Notes: generated by a model from the letters alone, not told the origin. Shown: positions 13,847 to 23,574, numbered from the stretch's first letter. The stretch: 64,000 nt of DNA from Flavobacterium frigidarium DSM 17623 (GCF_000425505.1 NZ_KE384393.1:226795-290794), one strand, 5' to 3'. A program made the numbers and translations.

Positions 13847-16591
13847 TTGAAAAAAATCATACTTATAACATTTCTTCTTTTCTTAAATACATTTCCAAAT
13901 TATAGTCAAGAGTTGTTGCCTTTTGTAGAAAATTACAGCAAATCTGATTATAAGGGTGACAACCAAATTTGGAATATTGCTCAAGGAAATGACAAAGCGT
14001 TGTATTTTGCAAACAACCACTATTTGCTAAGATATGACGGAATCAAATGGGAGAAAAATACGCTGCCCAATAAAACAATCATCCGTTCTGTATTTGTGGA
14101 AGGAGACAAAATTTACTCTGGTTCTTATAAAGAATTTGGCTATTGGAAAAGAGAAAAGGGTAGGATGATTTATACCTCTATTTCTCAAGGTAAAAAAATT
14201 TTTAATGATAGTGATAATGGAGAGATTTGGAAAATTTTCAAATTCGATAACCACATCTACTTTCAGTCTTTCAATGAAGTATTTATTTTTGACGGAAAAA
14301 AAGTCAAGAAAATTAAACTGGCACCTTTAATCTCCTATTTTTTCGAAATTGATAAAGAACTATTGGTAGCAACTGTTGTCGATGGTGTTCAAAAATTACA
14401 AGGCGATAAGTTGGTCGAAATAAAAGCTTGGGAAGTTTTGAAAAACAACGTGGTGCATGCTATCGAAAAATATAATGGTAGCACATATTTCTTCACTAAG
14501 AAAAATGGTGTTTACATTAGTAAAAATGGTTCATTATCGCCATGGCAAAACCCATTGAATGAAGTTTTAAAAAAAGCCAATATCAACGCAGCCAAATTTC
14601 TTAAAAACAATAGACTTGTTATAGGAACTGCAAATAAAGGACTTTTCATATTTGATTTTAAAACTAATTCTTCGATGAATATAAATCGAGATAATGTCTT
14701 GATGAACAATAGCATTTTAACGATTACTGAAGATAAGGAGAATAATTTATGGTTAGGATTAGATAACGGAATCGCATATATTGAAGTAAATTCTCCTAAT
14801 CTTATTTTTTATGATAATTCTGGAACTTTAGGATCTGTATATTCAGTCGTGAAAACAGATCGCGGTTACCTTTTGGCTTCAAATCATGGTGTTTATCAAT
14901 ACGAAAACAAAAACTTTTCGTTAGTGCCAAATTCTCAAGGGCAAGCATGGAGTATTAACAAGGTCGGCGATAACTACTTGGTAGGGCAGGACGAAGGGAC
15001 TTTTTTATATAAAGAAGGTGCGTACTCTAAATACAATAGTATTAACGGCGGCTGGACATTAGTTAAAAGTAATGTTGATAATTCATATTTACAAGGAACT
15101 TACAGTGGGGTGTATGTTTATAAAGATATAGCTAACTCAGCAGAGGCGATTCTATTAAAAGACTTTTTAAAACCCATAAAATACGTAGCTCAGAATAAAC
15201 GAAACGAAATTTGGGCGGCAGATAATTACAGAGGTTTGTATCGCATTAATTATAACGAGCAGTACCGAACCAAAATTGAAAACATCACTCAGAAAAACGG
15301 TATTAAAAATGACTTTGCTGTAAAGATTTTTGAATTTAGAAATGATATTTTATTTCTCATCAATCACCAATGGTACACTTACAATGCTGTCGCAAAAAAG
15401 CTAGTGAAGAACGAGCTATTCAATACTAATTTTTCTCAAGTTTCAGATGTTGTGAAGATTGATGAAAATCATTTTGTGATATTGCAAGGCGGACTCTTAT
15501 ACCAAGTTTATGCGAGCGCTGATACCACTTTTGTGCGTAGCTTAATCCAAGATAAATATTATAAAGGAAAGATTATCAATGATAATTTGAACATATTTAA
15601 AAACGGTGATAACTATCTATTAAATCTAGATGACGGCTTCATTTCGTTAAAATTGAATAACAACAATATAGCGGTTCCTAATTTAAAGGTGGAGGCTTTC
15701 GCCAACGATGAATTAGTAGAGACTGATGGAACGGTTAGTTATAATACAGAGGTTAACATTCATTTAATTTCTGGTTTTTACGGATCGTCTAAACCAAATC
15801 TATTTTACAAACTAGAAGATTCTAAAAATCCCATTCCCATTAATGATGGTAAGGTGACCTTAAACAATTTAAAAAGTGGGTCGGTAGTTTTTACAATGTA
15901 TAATCATGACGGACTTAAATACAACAAAGTCAAAAGTTTTACTTTTTCAGTAGCAACTCCGTGGTATTTCTCAATTTGGATGATTTTAGTCTACATCATA
16001 TTAATAGGTGTGATATTGTATATTTATTACAAGTGGAATAAAATGCGCTACATTCAAAAGTTAGCATTAAAGGAAGAGGATTTAAAACACCAAAAGAAAA
16101 TCCTAGAGTTAGAACTAAAAGCACAAAATGACCTCAACACACAACAATATGAAAAGCATATTTTAGAGTTAGAGCTGCTGTCAAAATCTTCACAAGTAGC
16201 AGGAAAATCCCTCTCTATTGCAAAGCAAAGTGAAATGATCGAAAAGGTGCAAGGCATACTTGAAAAAGAAACTGACATTAATAAATTAAAATCAGAGGTT
16301 AAAAAAGCGATTAAAATTAATGCTGTTAATAAACATGAGTGGGAATCATTCGAAACAAATTTGAACCAAATTCACAATGAGTTCATTACTACACTTTCTA
16401 AAAAGTTTCCAAACCTTACTTCAAAAGACATCAAATTATGTATTTATCTTAAGATGAATTTATCATCTAAGGAAATTGCCCCTATGATGAATATTTCATT
16501 CAGAGGGGTAGAATTACATCGCTACAGATTGCGTAAGAAATTACAATTAGAAACTGAAGAAAACCTGTCTCAGTTTCTATTATCGTTATAA
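13847..16591 (+). CDS. Membrane-spanning PUL regulator: beta-propeller sensor, Y_Y_Y domain, LuxR-type HTH
   Basis: About 914 residues. A signal sequence (KKIILITFLLFLNTFPNYSQ) leads into a periplasmic sensor built of two-component-regulator propeller repeats such as ITEDKENNLWLGLDNGIAYIE. A Y_Y_Y-like domain precedes one membrane helix (about 705-728, WYFSIWMILVYIILIGVILY). Then come a Lys/Glu-rich coiled coil and a C-terminal LuxR/GerE helix-turn-helix (SKDIKLCIYLKMNLSSKEIA). There is no kinase or receiver domain, so it would signal directly from periplasm to DNA, resembling a short form of hybrid two-component PUL regulators. Both possible starts are TTG (13811 or 13847); the second leaves a normal signal peptide. 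It sits just upstream of susC and probably controls it. Confidence 0.85.
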   Translation: MKKIILITFLLFLNTFPNYSQELLPFVENYSKSDYKGDNQIWNIAQGNDKALYFANNHYLLRYDGIKWEKNTLPNKTIIRSVFVEGDKIYSGSYKEFGYWKREKGRMIYTSISQGKKIFNDSDNGEIWKIFKFDNHIYFQSFNEVFIFDGKKVKKIKLAPLISYFFEIDKELLVATVVDGVQKLQGDKLVEIKAWEVLKNNVVHAIEKYNGSTYFFTKKNGVYISKNGSLSPWQNPLNEVLKKANINAAKFLKNNRLVIGTANKGLFIFDFKTNSSMNINRDNVLMNNSILTITEDKENNLWLGLDNGIAYIEVNSPNLIFYDNSGTLGSVYSVVKTDRGYLLASNHGVYQYENKNFSLVPNSQGQAWSINKVGDNYLVGQDEGTFLYKEGAYSKYNSINGGWTLVKSNVDNSYLQGTYSGVYVYKDIANSAEAILLKDFLKPIKYVAQNKRNEIWAADNYRGLYRINYNEQYRTKIENITQKNGIKNDFAVKIFEFRNDILFLINHQWYTYNAVAKKLVKNELFNTNFSQVSDVVKIDENHFVILQGGLLYQVYASADTTFVRSLIQDKYYKGKIINDNLNIFKNGDNYLLNLDDGFISLKLNNNNIAVPNLKVEAFANDELVETDGTVSYNTEVNIHLISGFYGSSKPNLFYKLEDSKNPIPINDGKVTLNNLKSGSVVFTMYNHDGLKYNKVKSFTFSVATPWYFSIWMILVYIILIGVILYIYYKWNKMRYIQKLALKEEDLKHQKKILELELKAQNDLNTQQYEKHILELELLSKSSQVAGKSLSIAKQSEMIEKVQGILEKETDINKLKSEVKKAIKINAVNKHEWESFETNLNQIHNEFITTLSKKFPNLTSKDIKLCIYLKMNLSSKEIAPMMNISFRGVELHRYRLRKKLQLETEENLSQFLLSL

Positions 16592-16655
16592 ATAAATAGT
16601 AATAATTATATATACTTTATTTTTTAACGTATTTTTTTAAGTTATTCCCACACAT

Positions 16656-16765
16656 CACTACTACATCATAGGTATTTATAATTGATAATATTTAAATTAA
16701 TAACTTGTTGATATATAATAAGTTAATTTAAAAAATTGCGCTTTTGATGTAGTATTGTAGTAGTG
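16656..16765 (+). promoter_or_regulatory. Inverted CACTACTACA motifs, candidate operator of the PUL
   Basis: CACTACTACATCA at 16656-16668 is mirrored by TGATGTAGTA at 16745-16754 and, directly after, TTGTAGTAGTG at 16755-16765 (reverse complement CACTACTACAA). Two inverted copies about 76 bases apart with an extra half-copy lie 70-180 bases before susC. They also lie downstream of the regulator gene, a typical position for regulator binding. Binding by the adjacent LuxR-type regulator is inference. Confidence 0.4.
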
Positions 16766-16833
16766 TGTTTATGCTTACTATAACGATGTAATTATCTAAT
16801 TTGGTCCCACTAACTTTAACAAATTATTAATTC

Positions 16834-19800
16834 ATGAGAAATTTTATTTTAAGCTTTTTAGCACTCATATTACTTCCGGCATATATGTCAGGACAAGTGA
16901 TCAAAGGTAAAGTATTGGATAAAGATGGAATTGGGATACCAGGCGCTATCGTCTTAGGGACAACATCTAATGCTAATACTGATACCGATTTTGACGGTAA
17001 TTTTTCGATAAATGCAACTAATGGTGAAACATTAAAAATAAGCATGATAGGCTTTGAGACTTTATCAATCAAAGCAAGTACTTCTTTTATGACAATTACA
17101 TTGAAAGATTCTCAGGAAATGACTTTGGATGAAGTTGTAGTAATTGGTTACGGTAGTCGTAAAAAAATAGATAATACTACTGCTATTACTTCTTTAAAAG
17201 CTGAAGAAGTTTCTAAGACCAAAGTTTTAAACGCTTCTCAAGCAATTCAAGGTAAGGCAGCCGGGGTGCAGGTAATTTCATCCGATGCACCAGGAAGTTC
17301 GCCGTCTGTTGTTATTAGAGGTTTAGGAACGGCTACAGGAGGGAGAACTCCATTATATGTAGTTGACGGTATGCCTACGACCAACATTAATAATATCAAC
17401 ACAAATGATATTACATCGTATGAAATTTTGAAAGATGCTTCTTCACTTGCTATTTATGGTACAAGAGCCGCAAATGGTGTAATTATTATTACAACTAAAC
17501 AGGGTAAAGGAGACAAAGTTACTGTAGAGGTAGAAAGTTTTACTGGATTTAGAAAACCGCTTAAAACAGTAAGAATGGCAGATAGTAATGCTTATGCAAC
17601 TTATACTAACGCCGCTTTAGGAACAAATACCTTTTCTACAAATCAACCAGTGAATACAAACTGGTTAGATGCTATTACAAGAACTGGAAATTATACTCAA
17701 AATAACGTTTCGATTTCGGGATCAAGTGAGAATGTGAAATACTTTTTTAGTGCAGGTAACTACGAAGAAAAAGCAATTTTAAACGGTTTAGATTATAGTC
17801 GTTTTACTTTTAGAAATAACAATGAATATAAAATTTCTGATAAATTAAAAATTACTCAAAACTTAAGTTTTACATCAGCTAATTCTACTCCACAACCTTT
17901 CAGCGCATTTACATCAGCTTACAAACAATCACCTATTGTACCTGTTCGCTTTTCAAACGGTTCTTACGGTATATCATATGTAGGAGCTGACGGAACTTCG
18001 GGAACATCAGGATCATCATTTAATAATGTTGGAAATCCGGTTTCGCAATTAGATTTTAATGACGAAGAGCAACGTAGCGTAACCTTACAGGGAGGAATTA
18101 AATTGGATTACGATATTTTAAAATCTTTAAAATTTACTTCACAGTTTAATGGGGAATATTACACTTGGAAAAACTACAACTTCGAGGACACACAAGCGAT
18201 CTGGCAAGTAAACAACAATCCAGCTAATTTGAGTTCGATTGTTTATCCAGATGATAAAAATATAAACCAATTGACAAAAGGTAGAAATCAGTACTTTAAC
18301 TGGAACTTATCTAATTATGTTACTTACAATGAGGTGTTTGGCGATATTCATGATATTGAAGTAACTGCAGGTATTGAAACTTCAATTCAAGGAGCGAGAG
18401 AGGCACTTACTGTAACTAGAAAAGATGTGAATCCAAATAGTAATTACTGGTCTTTAAAAGATGTAAATTATGTAGGGACAGTTACTAGTTATAAAGACGA
18501 AGTTTTTAACGAAACTAAATTGGCTTCTTATTTCGGACGTTTTCAATACAAGTTATTAGACCGTTATTTATTGACAGGTACCGTAAGACGTGATGGTTCA
18601 TCAAATTTTGGTAAAGACTATCGTTGGGGAACTTTCCCAGCATTCGGAATTGGGTGGATTGTGTCTAACGAAAATTTCATGGCAAACGTGAAAGGAATTG
18701 ACCTATTAAAAATTAGAGGTGGGTGGGGAAAATTAGGAAATCAAAATGTACCGCTTAACAATCAATCTTACTCATCAGGATTGAGTTATTATACAGGAGG
18801 TTCAATATTAAATGAAGGAACAACAATCAACTCTCAAATTGATCCAAGTTTGTCATGGGAGATTACTGAGGAGACTTCAGCAGGTGTTGATTTTGAGTTT
18901 TTAGACAGCCGTTTAAAGGGATCATTTGATTTGTATGATAAAACCACAAAAAATGTAATTTTATTTACAGTTCCTTACATTACTTCAGGTATTAATGCGG
19001 CATCGCCCGCTCACGTAGGTGAAGTAAACAATAAAGGATATGAAATCTCATTAAGATGGGATGATAAAATTAATGACGACTTATCATATTGGTTGGGCGG
19101 AAATTACTCTAACAATACTAATAAATTATCAAGTTTACAAAACGCTAATATTTCGCCAATTAAAGGTGGAGGTTTAGGAAACGGACAATGGACTAAATTA
19201 TTAGATAACAGCTCAGTTGGTCAGGCATTAGGAAGTTTCTATTTATACGATTATGCAGGTGTAAATCCAGAAAACGGGAAAATGCTTTACTATACTGCTG
19301 ATGGTGAGAAAGTAACTCAAGATAAATTAGCTGAAAGTGATAGAAATTATTCAGGTTCTATTTTGCCTACATCAAATTATGGTGTGACAGTAGGAGTTAA
19401 CTATAAAAATTTCGATTTATCTGTAGATGGTTACGGTACGGGCGGATCAAAAGTATACAATGGGAAAAAAGCACAACGTTTTACAGGTGAGAATGTAGAG
19501 GCTTCCTTAGCTGAAAATTTTTGGACAGCAAGCAATACGACTGCTACAAATCCAGCACCATTCAATTCGGTTCCAGTTGCTTCAACTTATTACTTGGAGT
19601 CAGGAGATTTCTTTAGAATAAACAACATTAGTTTAGGGTACAAATTGCCTTTAAAAGAAGGTTTTATTAACTACTGTCGTCTTTATGTAAATGCAATCAA
19701 TCCATTTATTACTCAAAAATTCTCCGGTTTTTCTCCAGAGCTAAACGGGAATGGCGACCCTTACGGAACTCAAGGAATTGAGTTAGACGCTTATCCTACG

Positions 19801-19839
19801 TTGAGATCAGTTGTAATTGGTGCTAATTTAAAATTTTAA
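16834..19839 (+). CDS. SusC/RagA-family TonB-dependent transporter
   Basis: A 1001-residue outer-membrane transporter. The signal peptide is residues 1-20. A carboxypeptidase-regulatory-like domain follows (QVIKGKVLDKDGIGIPGAIVLG, about 21-95), then the TonB plug with SPSVVIRGLGTATGGRTPLYV and AIYGTRAANGVIIITTKQGK, the SusC/RagA signature. A 22-strand barrel ends in TLRSVVIGANLKF with a terminal aromatic residue. It imports oligosaccharides captured by the SusD partner, using TonB energy. susD starts 4 bases after its stop, so the two are translated from one message. The neighbouring GH144 and GH3 genes suggest the cargo is a beta-glucan, probably beta-1,2-linked. Confidence 0.95.
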   Translation: MRNFILSFLALILLPAYMSGQVIKGKVLDKDGIGIPGAIVLGTTSNANTDTDFDGNFSINATNGETLKISMIGFETLSIKASTSFMTITLKDSQEMTLDEVVVIGYGSRKKIDNTTAITSLKAEEVSKTKVLNASQAIQGKAAGVQVISSDAPGSSPSVVIRGLGTATGGRTPLYVVDGMPTTNINNINTNDITSYEILKDASSLAIYGTRAANGVIIITTKQGKGDKVTVEVESFTGFRKPLKTVRMADSNAYATYTNAALGTNTFSTNQPVNTNWLDAITRTGNYTQNNVSISGSSENVKYFFSAGNYEEKAILNGLDYSRFTFRNNNEYKISDKLKITQNLSFTSANSTPQPFSAFTSAYKQSPIVPVRFSNGSYGISYVGADGTSGTSGSSFNNVGNPVSQLDFNDEEQRSVTLQGGIKLDYDILKSLKFTSQFNGEYYTWKNYNFEDTQAIWQVNNNPANLSSIVYPDDKNINQLTKGRNQYFNWNLSNYVTYNEVFGDIHDIEVTAGIETSIQGAREALTVTRKDVNPNSNYWSLKDVNYVGTVTSYKDEVFNETKLASYFGRFQYKLLDRYLLTGTVRRDGSSNFGKDYRWGTFPAFGIGWIVSNENFMANVKGIDLLKIRGGWGKLGNQNVPLNNQSYSSGLSYYTGGSILNEGTTINSQIDPSLSWEITEETSAGVDFEFLDSRLKGSFDLYDKTTKNVILFTVPYITSGINAASPAHVGEVNNKGYEISLRWDDKINDDLSYWLGGNYSNNTNKLSSLQNANISPIKGGGLGNGQWTKLLDNSSVGQALGSFYLYDYAGVNPENGKMLYYTADGEKVTQDKLAESDRNYSGSILPTSNYGVTVGVNYKNFDLSVDGYGTGGSKVYNGKKAQRFTGENVEASLAENFWTASNTTATNPAPFNSVPVASTYYLESGDFFRINNISLGYKLPLKEGFINYCRLYVNAINPFITQKFSGFSPELNGNGDPYGTQGIELDAYPTLRSVVIGANLKF

Positions 19840-19843
19840 GATC

Positions 19844-21298
19844 ATGAAAAAAGTATATATATCAATGTTTGTACTATCCTCAATTTTTCTTTCAGGATGT
19901 TCAGATGATTACCTAGATGTTAATGAAACAGAATCAATCTTAACTGAAGACATCGAATTATTCAATAGTAATGAAGGTGCTGCAACATTTACAACAGCAG
20001 TTTATAATAAATTTCTAGATTTCAGTATGAGTTCGTTTTCATGGGTAGGGATGACTAGTATTGCTTCTGATGATGCTGACAAAGGATCATCACCTGGAGA
20101 CACTGGTTCTGATAAAGATCTAATGGATGCATTGACTTACAATCCTTCATCACCATCAACTTCAGAAATCTTCAGAGCAAATTATGAAGGGATCAATAGA
20201 GCGAACCGAGCGATCTCGATAATCCCGACATTAGACAAAGCAGATGCTAATATCCGTGAACGATTAGTGGGTGAAGCTAAGTTTTTAAGAGCTTTTATGT
20301 ATTTCACATTGGTAAAAGCTTACGGAGGTGTGCCAGTAATTGATCACGTTCCTAATCCCGCATCTGAAGAGGACCGTCTAATGCAATTAACGCGCAAAAC
20401 GCCAGCTGAAGTGTATGCTTTTATCGAAAAAGACTTAACAGAAGCTGCGGCAGTTTTACCATTAAAATCAGCATATTCTGCTTCGGAAAAAGGTAGAGCG
20501 TCTCAAGGAGCTGCTTATGCTCTATTAGCTAAGATTAATTTATACCAAAAGAATTGGCAAAAAGTTGTGGATAACTGCAATCTAGTAACAGGATATTCAC
20601 TAGTTGCAAATTATGCTTCTATGTTCAGACTTGCAGGAGAGAACGATGCTGAGTCTATTTTCGAAATTCAAGGAACAGGTACTGTGCCAATAAAAGGAAT
20701 TGCAGGATATTCTAACATTCAAGGTGCTCGTGGTGCTGGAGGATGGGGATGGGGTTTTAATACACCTTCTCAAAGTTTATTAAACGCTTACGAAGCAAAT
20801 GATGTTCGAAAAAATGCTACCATCATTTTTGCAGGAACTACATTATACGACGGTCGAGTGGTGCCTACTACTGTAGAAAATCCAATGTACAATTATAAAG
20901 CGTATTCCTCTTCGTTCACTGATGCTTGGGAAACAGACACTAATATAAAATATTTACGTTTTGCCGAAGTTATCTTAATGAAAGCGGAAGCATTAAATGA
21001 ATTAGGACAAACAGCAGATGCTATTGCATTGTTAAACCAAATTAGAAACAGAGCGGGATTAGCAAACACAACGGCAGTTTCTCAATCTGATATGAGAACA
21101 GCAATTTGGAAAGAAAGAAGAGTCGAAATGGCATTTGAGCACGACCGCTTTTTTGACTTAGTAAGAACAGGTCAAGCAGCTGCGGCTTTTACTATTCACG
21201 GTAAAACTTTTGTAACTGGTAAGCACGAAGTTTTCCCACTTCCCCAAGCATTTATTGATGAAGCAGGCGGACTTTCAACTCAAAATCCTGGATACTAA
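19844..21298 (+). CDS. SusD/RagB-family glycan-binding lipoprotein
   Basis: A 484-residue surface lipoprotein. The lipobox is FLSGC with the modified cysteine at residue 19. The next residues, SDDYLD, resemble the lipoprotein export signal reported for Flavobacterium (Ser then acidic residues), which places SusD on the cell surface. The helical TPR-like fold is suggested by GEAKFLRAFMYFTLVKAYGGVPV, by AAYALLAKINLYQKNW and by the C-terminal ERRVEMAFEHDRFFDLVRTG, all typical SusD blocks. It forms the lid on the SusC transporter and binds the glycan. A 191-base gap with two hairpins separates it from the enzyme genes. Confidence 0.95.
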   Translation: MKKVYISMFVLSSIFLSGCSDDYLDVNETESILTEDIELFNSNEGAATFTTAVYNKFLDFSMSSFSWVGMTSIASDDADKGSSPGDTGSDKDLMDALTYNPSSPSTSEIFRANYEGINRANRAISIIPTLDKADANIRERLVGEAKFLRAFMYFTLVKAYGGVPVIDHVPNPASEEDRLMQLTRKTPAEVYAFIEKDLTEAAAVLPLKSAYSASEKGRASQGAAYALLAKINLYQKNWQKVVDNCNLVTGYSLVANYASMFRLAGENDAESIFEIQGTGTVPIKGIAGYSNIQGARGAGGWGWGFNTPSQSLLNAYEANDVRKNATIIFAGTTLYDGRVVPTTVENPMYNYKAYSSSFTDAWETDTNIKYLRFAEVILMKAEALNELGQTADAIALLNQIRNRAGLANTTAVSQSDMRTAIWKERRVEMAFEHDRFFDLVRTGQAAAAFTIHGKTFVTGKHEVFPLPQAFIDEAGGLSTQNPGY

Positions 21299-21300
21299 TC

Positions 21301-21314
21301 GATTTTAGATTTTA
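21301..21314. repeat. GATTTTA heptamer doublet
   Basis: GATTTTA repeated twice without a gap, two bases after the susD stop codon. Two copies alone could be chance; it is listed because period-7 runs recur in other spacers of this window. Confidence 0.35.
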
Positions 21315-21323
21315 ATCTGATAT

Positions 21324-21353
21324 TTACAGTCACAGTAGTAACAGTGACTGTAA
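21324..21353 (+). promoter_or_regulatory. Hairpin 1 between susD and glucanase gene
   Basis: TTACAGTCAC pairs perfectly with GTGACTGTAA (10 bp) around a 10-base loop. No T-run follows, so it is more likely an mRNA-stabilising or processing stem protecting the susCD message than a terminator. Confidence 0.5.
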
Positions 21354-21402
21354 CCAAAACTTCTTACTAAATAAACCACCATTTAAAGTAGTTAAAATTG
21401 TT

Positions 21403-21434
21403 TTCCATGACTTCAATCGCTTGAAGTTGTGGAA
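21403..21434 (+). promoter_or_regulatory. Hairpin 2 between susD and glucanase gene
   Basis: TTCCA-tg-ACTTCAA pairs with TTGAAGT-tg-TGGAA around TCGC, giving 12 pairs with a symmetric 2x2 internal loop. Only four T follow a few bases later, so it would be at best a leaky attenuator. Confidence 0.5.
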
Positions 21435-21489
21435 CAGTTTTCTGCTGAATTAGTAAAAGTATTACTTAAATTTTAAAGCTTTCTAAAAA

Positions 21490-22866
21490 ATGAAAATAGC
21501 TGCATTCATATTGCTCTTTAGTCTTATAAGTTCTTGTTCCAGTGCTTCAAATGGGGAAAGCGCAAGTTCTTCTGATTCTAGTGTCAACACCAATATACCA
21601 CCACTTACAGATCAAGAAGCACTAGACCAAGTTCAAAAAGATGCCTTAAAATATTTTTGGGATTATGCTGAGTCAAATTCAAAGTTAGCGAGAGAGCGAT
21701 ACTTGGTTGACGATCCTGATTTCGAAAAAAATAAGGTTACCACTGGTGGTTCCGGTTTTGGATTGATGACTTTAATTGTTGGAGTTGAAAGAGGTTTTAT
21801 TCCAAGAGCAGAAGCAGTGAGTCGCATGACAACTGCGATGCAATTTCTTCAAAAAGCTGATCGTTTTCATGGTGCTTGGGCACATTGGATGGATGGAGCG
21901 ACTGGTAAAGCAATTTCTTTTGGTGGCAAAGATGATGGTGGAGACATTGTCGAAACTGCATTTTTAAGTCAAGGGTTAATTACTGTAAGAGAGTATTTCA
22001 AAAACGGAAATGAAGCAGAACAAAATCTTGCAAGACTAGCTGATGAATTGTGGAAAGGCGTAGAATGGAGCTGGTACACTAACGGTGAAAACGCCATGTA
22101 TTGGCACTGGTCTCCAACTTATGAATGGGAAATGAAATTCAAACTAGAAGGATATAATGAATGCTTAATTGCATACATCCTAGGTGCGGCATCAACCACG
22201 CACCCAATTCCTGCGGCAGCTTATCACGAAGGGTGGGCTAGAAGTGGAGCGATCAAATCAACAAAAACGCAATTAGATATTCCTTTATTATTTAAATACA
22301 ACACGGTTAGTGGCGATGTTGGGCCGTTGTTTTGGGCTCAGTATTCTTACTTAGGATTAGATCCATCGCAATTGGTTGATCAATATGCAAATTATGGCGA
22401 TGTAACACAAAATCATGCTAAAATCATGCATAAATATGCTGTAGAAAATCCTAAAAAGTGGAATGGTTATTCTGATTCAGTTTGGGGATTAACTGCTAGT
22501 TATACCCGCAATGCAGATGGTTCAACAGGCTATGCTGCTCACGATACAGATAGTGATTTTGGAGTAATTACGCCCACAGCAGCATTATCTTCTTTTCCAT
22601 ACACACCAGAAGAATCAATGAAGTTTTTACATTACATCTATGGTGAAAAACGAAATCAATACGTAGGGAAAGCAGGTCCTTACGATGCATTTTCGCCACA
22701 TTATAGTTGGGTAACTAAAAGATATTTGGCGATAGACCAAGGCACAATTGCTCCTATGATCGAAAATTATCGCTCTGGATTATTATGGAAATTATTTATG
22801 AACGCTTCTGAGGTGAAACCTGCTTTAACAGCATTAGGTTTTCACTCTAGCAAGTATAATTTCTAA
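21490..22866 (+). CDS. Glucoamylase-like / GH144-type glucanase lipoprotein
   Basis: A 458-residue lipoprotein (lipobox LISSC, Cys16) with a Ser-rich linker to about residue 40. The rest is an (alpha/alpha)6-type domain of the glycoamylase family, with DALKYFWDYAESNSKLARER, GGSGFGLMTLIVGVERGF, GDIVETAFLSQGLITVREYF and ENAMYWHWSPTYEWEMKF. This family includes GH144 endo-beta-1,2-glucanases, known from Chitinophaga. Neighbouring SusCD and GH3 genes match the arrangement I recall in beta-1,2-glucan loci. It would cut glucan at the surface or in the periplasm into short sophoro-oligosaccharides. The activity is inferred from family and context. The esterase gene starts 4 bases after its stop. Confidence 0.82.
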   Translation: MKIAAFILLFSLISSCSSASNGESASSSDSSVNTNIPPLTDQEALDQVQKDALKYFWDYAESNSKLARERYLVDDPDFEKNKVTTGGSGFGLMTLIVGVERGFIPRAEAVSRMTTAMQFLQKADRFHGAWAHWMDGATGKAISFGGKDDGGDIVETAFLSQGLITVREYFKNGNEAEQNLARLADELWKGVEWSWYTNGENAMYWHWSPTYEWEMKFKLEGYNECLIAYILGAASTTHPIPAAAYHEGWARSGAIKSTKTQLDIPLLFKYNTVSGDVGPLFWAQYSYLGLDPSQLVDQYANYGDVTQNHAKIMHKYAVENPKKWNGYSDSVWGLTASYTRNADGSTGYAAHDTDSDFGVITPTAALSSFPYTPEESMKFLHYIYGEKRNQYVGKAGPYDAFSPHYSWVTKRYLAIDQGTIAPMIENYRSGLLWKLFMNASEVKPALTALGFHSSKYNF

Positions 22867-22869
22867 ACT

Positions 22870-23574
22870 ATGAAACAGCTTAAATTAATCGCTATCGCAC
22901 TAGTGTTTTCGAATTTCAGTTTTGCTCAAAAAGACATTGCTGGAACGGTGAAAACAGAAGTAGTAAAGAAAAAAAGCATTCAGTATGCGTTACACATTCC
23001 TGAAAATAGCAAAGACAAAAAACCGCTGATCGTCTTCTTACACGGAGCAGGAGAGCGAGGAACGGATATCGAAAAAGTTAAGGTGCATGGCCCTTTTAAA
23101 TATTTACAGACAAATGTTTTAGATGCATATATTCTGGCGCCACAGTGTGCAGAAAATGAATATTGGGATGCCGACTCGCTTTACGAATTAGTATTAAAAA
23201 TTCAGAAAGAACATAACATCGATAATAGCCGAATCTATTTAACAGGTTTAAGTATGGGCGCTTGGGGAGCTTGGAATTTGGCTACAGCACACCCTGAAAA
23301 ATTCGCTGCGTTAGTAACTATTGCTGGAGCGGTAGATCGAGTAGTTCTTTTAGAAAATAAAAAATTAGCATCGATGCCAATCAAGATTTATCATGGCTTG
23401 TTAGACGATGTAGTCGATATGAATTATTCTGTGATGATGTATAAAAGATTAAAAGCTTCGGATGGGAATGTGACCTTGACCATTTTTGATGATGCAAATC
23501 ATGATAGTTGGAGTCGCGTGTATGACAACAAGGAGATTTATGAGTGGATGTTTAAACAAACTAAAAACAAATAA
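22870..23574 (+). CDS. Secreted alpha/beta-hydrolase (carboxylesterase-like)
   Basis: A 234-residue exported esterase. The signal peptide ends near FSFAQ (residue 20). The oxyanion region is VFLHGAGERG. The nucleophile elbow GLSMG gives Ser128, the acid is in LLDDVVD (about Asp180), and the catalytic histidine is His211 in ANHDSW, so the triad is complete. It resembles phospholipase/carboxylesterase and PHB-depolymerase-type esterases. It lies between the GH144 and GH3 genes with gaps of 3 and 1 bases, so it should act on the same substrate. Removal of acyl substituents from the glucan is a plausible but unproven role. A glucosyl or feruloyl ester could equally be the target. Confidence 0.8.
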   Translation: MKQLKLIAIALVFSNFSFAQKDIAGTVKTEVVKKKSIQYALHIPENSKDKKPLIVFLHGAGERGTDIEKVKVHGPFKYLQTNVLDAYILAPQCAENEYWDADSLYELVLKIQKEHNIDNSRIYLTGLSMGAWGAWNLATAHPEKFAALVTIAGAVDRVVLLENKKLASMPIKIYHGLLDDVVDMNYSVMMYKRLKASDGNVTLTIFDDANHDSWSRVYDNKEIYEWMFKQTKNK

